The translations under genes were made by a program, and so were the position numbers. Below the pieces are notes generated by a model that saw only the letters and a program-made list of their open reading frames with translations, made no database searches and was not told the DNA's origin. Below, in pieces: positions 1 to 5,647 of a stretch of DNA of 5,647 nucleotides. Every line of letters starts with the position of its first letter. Position 1 is the stretch's first letter. The stretch comes from Chloroflexota bacterium (GTDB lineage: Bacteria > Chloroflexota > Ktedonobacteria > Ktedonobacterales > Ktedonobacteraceae): assembly GCA_005881495.1 (NCBI GenBank), contig VBHI01000236.1:1-5647 (forward strand), given 5' to 3'.

Positions 1-359
1 TGATGAACCTCTGGAGTTTATCGCCGAAGCTCCCCAGCGCAGGCGAGCATTACCTCCGCTATCCAATTATTGAGCGATTTCTCGCAACGCTGCAGCCAGA
101 TCAGCAGCAATGGAAGTTCGTGATACGAGACGATGAAGATGAGCAACTCCTCCGTTCGTTGCTCTGTATGTATCCAATTTTTGCAGAGCAAAAGCTTCCC
201 ATTATCCTGCAACCTGAAGGTGATACCGCGATCACAGATTATCCTGCGGCATTAGAACGCCTAGCCGAGCGCGTACACGATCCTTTTTGGAGTGACTACC
301 ATGTACGGGTCTTACCACAACTCCATGTGATTATCTGGGGAAGAAGACGATGGGTATAA
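1..359 (+). CDS. queE: 7-carboxy-7-deazaguanine synthase QueE, C-terminal part (5' end outside window)
   Basis: The gene is cut by the left edge. The first whole codon is at base 3, an ATG that is probably an internal Met, and the stop is TAA at 357-359. QueE is a radical SAM enzyme that converts 6-carboxytetrahydropterin to 7-carboxy-7-deazaguanine in the queuosine/preQ0 pathway. The visible 118 residues carry the family's central SPKL segment (LWSLSPKL, residues 3-10) and a C-terminal VLPQLHVIIWG stretch (about 103-113) like those I know from QueE proteins. The CX3CX2C cluster motif that would prove the family lies upstream, outside the window. About half of a normal 210-250 residue protein is present. 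The extreme C-terminus (RRRWV) is a little unusual. The complete queF downstream strongly supports the call. The alternative is another short radical SAM protein, which I consider unlikely. Confidence 0.8.
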   Translation, partial: MNLWSLSPKLPSAGEHYLRYPIIERFLATLQPDQQQWKFVIRDDEDEQLLRSLLCMYPIFAEQKLPIILQPEGDTAITDYPAALERLAERVHDPFWSDYHVRVLPQLHVIIWGRRRWV

Positions 360-370
360 AATGTTACTAA

Positions 371-413
371 CTTTCCATCAATCGTAGAAGGGACAGATTT
401 CTTGATGGTGAAG
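371..413 (+). other. Imperfect hairpin in the queE-queF intergenic region
   Basis: Bases 371-381 (ctttccatcaa) can pair with 402-413, with one bulged base at 409 and one T-G pair, giving about 11 pairs around a 20-nt loop. No T-run follows, so it is not a normal intrinsic terminator. It begins 12 nt after the queE stop and could be a processing or stability element in a shared queE-queF transcript. It does not match the short preQ1 riboswitch pattern that I know. The pairing is seen in the sequence; the role is unknown. Confidence 0.35.
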
Positions 414-434
414 ATACAAAAGAAGATGGAGAGA

Positions 435-472
435 GAGGAAACGGCACGAGGATACATTCTTGCCGCTTTCTC
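435..472 (+). other. Second imperfect hairpin upstream of queF
   Basis: Bases 438-446 (gaaacggca) can pair with 461-470 (tgccgctttc) with one bulged C at 466. The stem may extend outward by one or two pairs around a 14-nt loop. A small palindrome, caaaagttttg (472-482), follows directly. The stem ends about 20 nt before the queF Shine-Dalgarno (ggagag, 493-498), so it could influence queF translation or read-through from queE. There is no clean T-tract, and the role is unknown. Confidence 0.33.
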
Positions 473-506
473 AAAAGTTTTGTAACGCAATTGGAGAGAA
501 CACACG

Positions 507-947
507 ATGGACGAACAACAAGACCGCATCCCAGGCCGATATGGGAGAGATGAAATCGAGGAGAGTCAACTCGAAATCTGGCCCAACGCCCACCCGGAGA
601 GGGATTACGTCGTACACCTGGAGATCCCCGAATTCACCTGCCTCTGTCCCAGGTCCGGTTTCCCTGATTTTGCCACGATTACGGTCGATTACGTACCAGA
701 TCAGCAGGTCGTGGAGCTCAAGAGCCTCAAACTCTATATCAATAAATACCGCAACCGGCAAATCAGCCATGAAGCAGCCACGAACACCATCCTCAACGAC
801 CTGGTAGCGTTGCTCTACCCGCGTTGGATGCGGGTGGTCGCCGATTTCACCGTTCGGGGCAATATCAAGACGATCATCTTTGTTGAACACTCAACCCCGG
901 GATACCAGGGACCTCATCCCGAGTACCGGCGCTACTTCTCGGGATAG
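507..947 (+). CDS. queF: NADPH-dependent 7-cyano-7-deazaguanine reductase (preQ0 reductase) QueF
   Basis: QueF reduces the nitrile of preQ0 to the aminomethyl group of preQ1 in the cytoplasm, the step before insertion into tRNA on the way to queuosine. The 146-residue protein has the size of the short, unimodular (Bacillus-type) form. Family landmarks are in order. FTCLCP (43-48) has C47 as the catalytic cysteine that forms the thioimide, and PDFA (53-56) has D54 as the conserved acid. The QueF signature ELKSLKLY spans 70-77, and SHE (87-89) has H88 and E89 in substrate binding. [10 protein letters not shown] and DFTVRGNI follow as in the family. The ATG at 507 is fixed by ggagag (493-498), eight bases upstream. 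It lies 147 nt behind queE and is probably co-transcribed, because I see no convincing promoter in the gap. All key residues are intact. Confidence 0.96.
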   Translation: MDEQQDRIPGRYGRDEIEESQLEIWPNAHPERDYVVHLEIPEFTCLCPRSGFPDFATITVDYVPDQQVVELKSLKLYINKYRNRQISHEAATNTILNDLVALLYPRWMRVVADFTVRGNIKTIIFVEHSTPGYQGPHPEYRRYFSG

Positions 948-1048
948 CACGCATCTGACCTTGACCCGCTTGTATGGAGTATATTGCCTGATGTGTGAGC
1001 AATGATCCCTCTAAGGGCTCCCGCGGAAATAACGTACCCAGGGACAGG

Positions 1049-1077
1049 TTGACACATTCTCACCCCTCCCCTATACT
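1049..1077 (+). promoter_or_regulatory. Strong sigma70-type promoter upstream of the membrane-HNH gene
   Basis: The -35 box TTGACA (1049-1054) is a perfect consensus. The spacer is exactly 17 nt, and the -10 box TATACT (1072-1077) matches five of six consensus positions. Transcription would start near 1084, leaving a leader of about 34 nt before the ATG at 1118. The rest of the 170-nt gap after queF holds no gene, only weak inverted repeats (for example attgc 983-987 with gcaat 999-1003) without a T-tract. Confidence 0.75.
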
Positions 1078-1117
1078 CATCCACAAGAAATACTTATAGA
1101 TTGGCAGTTACATACAT

Positions 1118-1651
1118 ATGCGCATACAGGAACATATAAAATTATCGGGGGTGGCGGCACTTGTTGCGCTGCCCTGGCTAAAACAAGATGTGTGGATTCC
1201 TTTCGTGGCTAGCATTGGTATCGATGTTGACCATTACCTGTGGCATGCGGTTACACACCGCACGCTGAGTTTACGGGAGGCGGTAGGCTACTTTCAGCAG
1301 GCGGATCCGCCACAATTACCGCAGCAGCGACTCTTCCACCAGCCAATTGTGCTGGGTGTGCTTCTTTTCGTTGCTGCCTGGACACGCTCAAGATTTTTGT
1401 GGCTGATCCTGGCGGGTTTTCTCTTTCATGTCAGCCTGGACGCCATTCATATAACACAAATGCGGCGTTTGAAGACGAGGCTGAGCGAGCAGGCGAGTTT
1501 TACCTGTTCTAAATGCGGCCAGCATTACGATGTCTTGCAGTTGCATACTGTTTCTGTTGCGCGCAATGTGCTTGACCGCTATAATCCTGAGCATTTTGTT
1601 GTGCTATGCCCGACCTGTCATGAAGAGGCACATTCTCATTCTCCTCTTTGA
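1118..1651 (+). CDS. Membrane protein with DUF457/YdjM-like metal-binding motifs and a C-terminal HNH-like zinc module
   Basis: This is a 177-residue protein of unknown function. The N-terminal two thirds are membrane-associated, with hydrophobic stretches at about 10-34, 76-89 and 92-107. They carry Asp/His motifs reminiscent of the DUF457/YdjM 'inner membrane metal-dependent hydrolase' group: DVDHYLWH (36-43), H74, and FHVSLDAIH (103-111). The C-terminal part looks like a small HNH endonuclease fold. It has CSKC (130-133) and LCPTCHEEAH (163-172) as zinc-binding knuckles, LQLHTV (140-145) at the usual HH position, and N156 in the usual Asn region. The second His of the catalytic pair is Thr144, so nuclease activity is doubtful and the module may be only structural or DNA-binding. 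The start is the ATG at 1118; its Shine-Dalgarno is poor, but the strong promoter at 1049-1077 sits at a suitable distance. It appears monocistronic, because secG has its own promoter just after the stop. Confidence 0.75.
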   Translation: MRIQEHIKLSGVAALVALPWLKQDVWIPFVASIGIDVDHYLWHAVTHRTLSLREAVGYFQQADPPQLPQQRLFHQPIVLGVLLFVAAWTRSRFLWLILAGFLFHVSLDAIHITQMRRLKTRLSEQASFTCSKCGQHYDVLQLHTVSVARNVLDRYNPEHFVVLCPTCHEEAHSHSPL

Positions 1652-1665
1652 GGGCTCTATTTTAC

Positions 1666-1694
1666 TCGACTTCCGTTGGGCACTATGGTATAAT
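1666..1694 (+). promoter_or_regulatory. Extended -10 promoter of the secG operon
   Basis: The -10 box TATAAT (1689-1694) is a perfect consensus and is preceded by TG at 1686-1687 (TGnTATAAT, extended -10). The -35 box TCGACT (1666-1671) matches four of six positions at exactly 17 nt spacing. The start of transcription would be near 1701, giving a leader of about 43 nt to the TTG start of secG. The -35 lies 15 nt after the stop of the upstream gene. No other promoter was seen before the downstream lipoprotein and permease genes, so this one probably serves all three. Confidence 0.78.
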
Positions 1695-1743
1695 CTTGCG
1701 GAAACAATATTGGTAGGTAATTCACGAAAGTGAGGAATATCTC

Positions 1744-1977
1744 TTGGCCCAGTGGCTTCCAGCACTCCGAGTAATACAGATCATACTCAGCATTACCGTC
1801 ATTACCTTTATCCTGTTGCAGCCTCGCGGAGCAGGATTGGGTAGCGCATTTGGCGGCAGCAGTGCCGGCTCCGTGTTTAAGACTCGACGTGGCGTAGAGA
1901 AGTTGATTTTCAATTTGACTATCGTCTTTGTGGTACTCTTCGCCCTCGTGTCTTTAATCAGTGGACTGGTTCACTAA
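1744..1977 (+). CDS. secG: Preprotein translocase subunit SecG
   Basis: SecG is the small accessory subunit of the SecYEG channel in the cytoplasmic membrane and assists SecA-driven export. The 77-residue product has the family layout. A first membrane helix (about 8-25) is followed by the conserved loop LLQPRGAGLGSAFGGSSAG (24-42) and FKTRRGVEKL (45-54), and a second membrane helix spans about 55-74. The start is TTG at 1744. It is preceded by gagga (1732-1736) at seven bases, and an in-frame stop (1714-1716) excludes a longer protein with a normal start. The rare start codon may limit its expression. It is the first gene behind the extended -10 promoter, and its last 17 bases overlap the longest reading of the next gene, so the two may be translationally coupled. 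Confidence 0.95.
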   Translation: MAQWLPALRVIQIILSITVITFILLQPRGAGLGSAFGGSSAGSVFKTRRGVEKLIFNLTIVFVVLFALVSLISGLVH

Positions 1978-2734
1978 TTCTTTTCACCTGAGACGTTTGG
2001 CTGTTGTGCCGGTACACAACAATGGTAGCGCGTGGAAGAGAGCGATGCTCTCGACTATTGCGCTTTGTTTTGTTGTGGCCTTTTTGGTGAGCTGTGATGC
2101 TTCCTCCAGCGGGGGAATTGGAGCACACCAGCTGGTGGTGCAACAGGCTCCAAAGGCGCGGCTGACTTATGTAGCCATTGGCGCCTCGGACACTTTTGGT
2201 ATCGGCGCCGAAGATCCACAGACAGAAAATTGGCCGACAAACCTGGCTGCGGCATTGGGTTCGGGCGTTCATCTTGTCAATCTGGGTATCCCAGGCATTT
2301 CACTGCACCAGGCATTGAACGTTGAAGTCCCGGTGGCGCTCGATGCTCACCCTAACCTGGTGACCGTCTGGCTGGCTGTGAACGACCTTGCCAATAATGT
2401 CCCTCTCGGTAGTTACTCGCACGACCTTGACCTCCTATTGAGTCGCATACAAGCAGGAGCGCCGCATGCACGTATTGCTGTCGCCAATGTGCCAGACCTC
2501 ACACTGTTGCCCTATTTCAGCGCGGATGATCCGCAGATGCTGTATACACAAATCCAGGCTTATAACAGCGCTATTGCGTCCATTGTAAAGCGGCACCATG
2601 CCATCCTGGTAGACCTCTACCGACAATGGCCCGAACTGCGTAACCACCCGGAGTATATCAGTAATGATGGGTTGCACCCTAGCACGCTTGGTTATACGCA
2701 GATTGCGCTGCTCTTTTACCAGGCTTTGTCGTAG
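1961..2734 (+). CDS. SGNH/GDSL-type hydrolase, predicted lipoprotein
   Basis: A serine esterase/lipase-like enzyme of the SGNH superfamily, exported and probably lipid-anchored outside the cytoplasmic membrane. Numbering from the longest start (GTG 1961, 257 residues), the hydrophobic stretch at about 29-44 ends in a lipobox, LVSC (C45). Catalytic blocks are in the usual order. Block I is GASDTFG with Ser76, block II is NLGIPG (oxyanion Gly109/112), block III is VNDL with Asn141, and block V is DGLH with Asp236 and His239. Block I has GAS in place of the classical GDS. The start is uncertain. GTG 1961 overlaps secG by 17 nt and lacks a Shine-Dalgarno. GTG 2006 or TTG 1997 would give a typical signal peptide using K26-R27. 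ATG 2045 has ggaag upstream but loses the basic residues. The natural substrate is unknown. The FtsX-type permease six bases downstream suggests a TesA-YbbAP-like partnership. Confidence 0.85.
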   Translation: MDWFTNSFHLRRLAVVPVHNNGSAWKRAMLSTIALCFVVAFLVSCDASSSGGIGAHQLVVQQAPKARLTYVAIGASDTFGIGAEDPQTENWPTNLAAALGSGVHLVNLGIPGISLHQALNVEVPVALDAHPNLVTVWLAVNDLANNVPLGSYSHDLDLLLSRIQAGAPHARIAVANVPDLTLLPYFSADDPQMLYTQIQAYNSAIASIVKRHHAILVDLYRQWPELRNHPEYISNDGLHPSTLGYTQIALLFYQALS

Positions 2735-2740
2735 GAGCAT

Positions 2741-5647
2741 ATGACACATCTCTTTGGCATTCCAATCGATACACTCACAACAGTACTCCTGGCCGCGACG
2801 CTGGCGATTATCGGCGTAGTGGCGCTGCTGGCGCTCGGCAATGCCATCTTTTTCAGGATTGGCGTACGCAATATCCCGCGGCGGCGTACACAGATGTGGT
2901 TGATTATCTTCGCGCTGATGCTCTCTACGACACTGCTCTCCAGCGTGCTGGCTACCGGAGATGTCATCACGTCCGCGGTGCAAACGGTTGCGGTTTATAA
3001 TCTGGGCAGCGTGGATGAGACGATCGAGGGTGGTCATGGAGCTTTAGGATTTTTTCCAGATGGAGTGTACTATCAAATCAATGACCTCGCTCGCCATGAT
3101 TCCGATATCGCGGCGGTGGGAGCAGCGCTGGTCGAGCACGATTTGCTCGTGGCGGATAGTACGTCGCGACAGGTGCGCTCGAAGGTCACGGCGCTCGCCA
3201 TCATTCCTGGCAGCGAACAGGGCTTTGGAGGAATGCAAAATAACAATGGCAGAGGTCATCTCACTATTACCGCGTTGGGCGCAAACGAGATCTATCTTAA
3301 CAATACTGCCGCCGTGCTGCTCAATGCTCATGCAGGTGACAACATTTTTCTCTACTCTAAACGCTGGCCTGGGCAGCGTTACCAGATGCATGTCGCGGCC
3401 ATCGTTGTGGATGGTGGACTCGTCGGCCAACGACCATATCTCCTGAGCAATATTCAATTTTTCCGCAATATCGAACAGCGCAATGATGATATTACACAAA
3501 TATTTATTGCCAACCGCGGCGGCGCCAATGGCGTCGATCTTTCGGGTCGCGTGACACAGAGCCTACGGGCGTGGATTCCAGGCGATGTGCATATCATCCA
3601 GGTAAAACAACAGGGTGTGCAAAATTCGCAGAAGGCGGAGGATATCTTCTCCCGCGTCTTTGCGCTCTTTGCTCTTTTCGCTCTGGCGATTGGCCTGCTC
3701 TTGATCTTCCTTATTTTTGTCTTATTGGCGGCAGAGCGTCGCGTAGAGATGGGCATGGCCCGGGCCATTGGCGTGCAACGCCGCCACCTGGTGCTGATGT
3801 TTCTCTTCGAGGGAACCGTCTATGATCTACTGGCCTCATTCATTGGTCTTGGCCTGGGCATCGCGCTGGGAACGTTGCTCGTGCTCTTTCTCGGGCCAAT
3901 CCTGGCGCGTTTTAACTTCCCGCTCAAACTGATTCTGCAACCGCATAGCCTGGTTATTGCCTATTGCCTGGGCGTCATCTTCACGTTCTGTTCCGTCGCG
4001 GCCTCTTCCTGGCTGGTCAGTCGCATGACAGTGGTAGAGGCCATGCGCGATCTCCCCGAACAGACGCAGAACAGGCTTTCCCTGAGTGAGACCTGCCTGC
4101 GCCTATTGAAATTGCCAGCTATGGTACGAAAGCCCTTCAAGCTGCGGCGCATTTTCCTCGAACAGATCCCTGATGCGCTGGTTGATCTACTTCGTTCACT
4201 CATCCTATTGGGCTTTTTGCCACTACTGGCCGGCTACTGGCTGATGCAACTGGGGTTGGAGAAATTGCAGATCGCATTTTTCTCGCTGGGCTTTTCATTG
4301 ATCGTTTTGGGGGGTGGGCTGCTGTTAAAAGCTGCTATTGGGCAGGTTTGGCGGGTTGTGGGATGGTTATCGCGACGTATTTCTGGTACCACGTCCAGCA
4401 CTACAGTCGAGAGAGCGACCGACGGTAATAGGGCGATCAACGGCAACCGGGCGACCATCGACCAGAGATCGACCAACGGTAATAGGGCGACCACCGACCA
4501 GAGAGCGACCACCGGCAACCGGGCGACCGTCGACCAGGGGGTGACCACCGACCAGGGAGGCAACCGGGCGACCACAAGGGATCGCCCCTACCATGGACGT
4601 GATCATAGTAGGGACGTGAACAATGCGGCTTTGAAAAAATTGTTTGTTACGTTGGCGGGGTTGGTGATTGTTGCTTATTGGGCGCTGCCGTTCGATGTCC
4701 TGGCGCGGCTTGGGCTGCCGCGTTTCCAGGGTGGCATAGAGATTTTCTTTTTTGCCGGGTTGATGATGGTTTTGGGAACGGCGTGGGTGCTGTTGACCAA
4801 CGCGGAAGTGCTGGTATGGCCGGTTGTAGCGCTCTGTTCGAATCTGCCGGGATCGTATATTCTGACACGACTGGCTTCGGCGTATCCTTTACACCGGCGC
4901 TTCCGCACGGGATTGAGCGTGGTGATGTTTAGCCTGGTTGTCTTCGCCATGACGGTTATGGCGGTGATTACGAATGCCATGCAGAACACTTATACCAATA
5001 TTGATACGCAGACAGGCGGGTATGACATCCAGGCGGTGGCATATTTCAAGCCGCTGCCAGACATACGGACGGCTTTGCTACAGCATGGCATTCATCCGGA
5101 GGTATTTTCTTCGATAGGAGTACAGACATCGGCAGCCGTGGGGGTGATCCAATTAAGTACCGATAATCCTTCCTGGAAGCTGTATCCTGCGCAAGTGGTC
5201 AATGGTGGATTTCTGCATGGTCTGGGGCTGCACCTGCTGGCACGCGCCCAGGGATTTAACAGTGATGAGGCGGTATGGCAAGCGTTACAAACCCATCCCA
5301 ATTACGCGCTGATCGATAACGATGCCCTGCCGTATCGCCCTGATAGTTTCATCAGTTCACCCGTCTATGATCCCAACGCGCCGTTACCGGCTGATGCAGG
5401 GATGCCGACCCATCCACCGGGTTTTGATTCACCTTACACCTTTTCCATGAGTGGGGTCTACCAGGGCGATACCAGTTTCCCGGCCACTCCTCTCTGGGTC
5501 ACCGGCCTCCAAACGCCCACTCCTGATAACACGGCGCCACAGGCTGTGACGTCGGCGGTCAAGCTCACTATTATCGGCGTTGTTGACAACAGTGACAGCG
5601 AACATTTTGGGCTGTTCATTCCCCGTGCCGCCTACACGGCACATAGC
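2741..5647 (+). CDS. Large FtsX/MacB-type ABC transporter permease (3' end outside window)
   Basis: An uninterrupted frame of 969 codons that is still open at the right edge. The start is the ATG at 2741, six bases after the previous stop; GGAG (2734-2737) overlaps that stop, at a short spacing of three. Membrane segments lie at about 12-36 and 52-72. An extracytoplasmic MacB-core-like domain spans about 73-300. The FtsX block follows, with helices at about 306-329, 359-384 and 403-425. Between them is the family-typical AERRVEMGMARAIGVQRRHL (331-350), and VVEAMRDLPE (431-440) closes the block. More helices follow, interrupted by a repeat-derived hydrophilic insert (558-614). A helix after RRFRT (719-723) then leads into a second extracytoplasmic domain to the edge. 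A second FtsX block is expected beyond. Such permeases need a separate ATPase, which is absent here. The family is clear. The transported substrate is not, though hydrophobic molecules or lipoproteins are typical for it. Confidence 0.9.
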   Translation, partial: MTHLFGIPIDTLTTVLLAATLAIIGVVALLALGNAIFFRIGVRNIPRRRTQMWLIIFALMLSTTLLSSVLATGDVITSAVQTVAVYNLGSVDETIEGGHGALGFFPDGVYYQINDLARHDSDIAAVGAALVEHDLLVADSTSRQVRSKVTALAIIPGSEQGFGGMQNNNGRGHLTITALGANEIYLNNTAAVLLNAHAGDNIFLYSKRWPGQRYQMHVAAIVVDGGLVGQRPYLLSNIQFFRNIEQRNDDITQIFIANRGGANGVDLSGRVTQSLRAWIPGDVHIIQVKQQGVQNSQKAEDIFSRVFALFALFALAIGLLLIFLIFVLLAAERRVEMGMARAIGVQRRHLVLMFLFEGTVYDLLASFIGLGLGIALGTLLVLFLGPILARFNFPLKLILQPHSLVIAYCLGVIFTFCSVAASSWLVSRMTVVEAMRDLPEQTQNRLSLSETCLRLLKLPAMVRKPFKLRRIFLEQIPDALVDLLRSLILLGFLPLLAGYWLMQLGLEKLQIAFFSLGFSLIVLGGGLLLKAAIGQVWRVVGWLSRRISGTTSSTTVERATDGNRAINGNRATIDQRSTNGNRATTDQRATTGNRATVDQGVTTDQGGNRATTRDRPYHGRDHSRDVNNAALKKLFVTLAGLVIVAYWALPFDVLARLGLPRFQGGIEIFFFAGLMMVLGTAWVLLTNAEVLVWPVVALCSNLPGSYILTRLASAYPLHRRFRTGLSVVMFSLVVFAMTVMAVITNAMQNTYTNIDTQTGGYDIQAVAYFKPLPDIRTALLQHGIHPEVFSSIGVQTSAAVGVIQLSTDNPSWKLYPAQVVNGGFLHGLGLHLLARAQGFNSDEAVWQALQTHPNYALIDNDALPYRPDSFISSPVYDPNAPLPADAGMPTHPPGFDSPYTFSMSGVYQGDTSFPATPLWVTGLQTPTPDNTAPQAVTSAVKLTIIGVVDNSDSEHFGLFIPRAAYTAHS
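4412..4582 (+). repeat. In-frame 18-bp minisatellite inside the permease gene
   Basis: Nine imperfect 18-bp units and one half unit run codon by codon. Full units start at 4412, 4430, 4448, 4466, 4484, 4502, 4520, 4538 and 4565, with a 9-bp remnant at 4556-4564. They encode RATDGN, RAINGN, RATIDQ, RSTNGN, RATTDQ, RATTGN, RATVDQ, GVTTDQ, (GGN) and RATTRD, which are residues 558-614 of the permease. The recurring DNA core is gggcgacc. The block lies between RVVGWLSRRISG and ALKKLF, both positively charged, so the loop is probably cytoplasmic. Length and frame fit the reading frame exactly. Confidence 0.92.
4566..4587. repeat. Short palindrome at the end of the minisatellite
   Basis: gggcgacc (4566-4573) pairs with ggatcgccc (4579-4587) around a five-base loop, with one bulged A (4581). 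It uses the last gggcgacc core of the minisatellite as its left arm, so array and palindrome look like parts of one element. Confidence 0.6.
4586..4613. repeat. Terminal palindrome next to the minisatellite
   Basis: ccctaccatg (4586-4595) pairs with catagtaggg (4604-4613) at nine of ten positions around an eight-base loop. It shares its first two bases with the preceding palindrome and contains one of two direct copies of ggacgtg (4595-4601 and 4612-4618). It lies in the coding frame of the permease (about residues 616-624). Confidence 0.6.

Noticed and set aside
360..506. preQ1 riboswitch before queF
   Set aside because: The stems do not match the preQ1-I pattern, a short hairpin with an A-rich tail leading into the ribosome binding site. 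Only generic hairpins can be supported.
471..890. 139-codon minus-strand open frame and a plus-strand frame (460-807)
   Set aside because: Both are shadows of queF, whose catalytic motifs and Shine-Dalgarno fix the real frame.
1641..1665. Intrinsic terminator at the end of the membrane-HNH gene (cctc/gagg stem followed by T-rich bases)
   Set aside because: The stem is only four strong pairs with a three-base loop, and the following bases (gctctatttta) are not a clean T-run.
2435..3037. 200-codon open frame on the minus strand
   Set aside because: It lies opposite the SGNH hydrolase and the permease start, both of which have clear family motifs. It has no recognisable motif and crosses their junction.
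4412..4582. CRISPR-like array (repeating units with a 36-bp period)
   Set aside because: Units are directly adjacent with no unique spacers, they vary at many bases, and they follow the permease reading frame. It is a minisatellite.
4234..4606. Long open frames on the minus strand and a second plus frame (4338-4544) across the repeat
   Set aside because: The repeat lacks stops in several frames because its core is GC-rich and periodic. These frames give only repetitive, low-complexity products, while the permease frame is continuous with recognisable domains on both sides.
4380..4620. Frameshift or pseudogene of the permease at the repeat
   Set aside because: The codons read through the whole insert without a stop, and hydrophobic membrane segments resume in the same frame downstream.

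Overview
The window reads as chromosomal DNA from a moderately GC-rich bacterium, most likely a member of Ktedonobacteria/Chloroflexota. That placement is an inference from overall protein style: the C-terminus of QueE, a short SecG, and a very long FtsX-type permease. No rRNA or other marker is present to settle it. All supported genes lie on the + strand.

Region 1 (1-947) is the end of a queuosine/7-deazaguanine block. It holds the C-terminal part of queE (cut by the left edge) and a complete queF, separated by 147 nt with two imperfect hairpins. Region 2 (948-1651) opens with a near-perfect sigma70-type promoter (TTGACA-17-TATACT). This drives an unusual small protein: a membrane domain with Asp/His motifs resembling DUF457/YdjM metal-dependent hydrolases, joined to a C-terminal HNH-like zinc module. 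Region 3 (1652-5647) looks like one transcription unit behind an extended -10 promoter. It contains secG (TTG start), an SGNH/GDSL-hydrolase lipoprotein whose longest reading overlaps the end of secG, and six bases later a very large FtsX/MacB-type ABC permease that runs off the right edge (969 codons visible).

Two things stand out. First, the pairing of an SGNH hydrolase with a large FtsX-type permease recalls TesA beside YbbA-YbbP in Enterobacteria. Here the hydrolase is a predicted lipoprotein, so it would sit on the outer face of the membrane next to the permease. Second, the permease carries a 171-bp minisatellite (18-bp, six-codon period, with a 36-bp higher-order period) inserted in frame in a loop between membrane segments. 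It is followed by palindromes, which suggests that a genome-wide repeat element has been tolerated inside a coding gene.

The ATP-binding subunit expected to power the permease is not in the window. No tRNA, rRNA, transposase, CRISPR array or convincing intrinsic terminator was seen.
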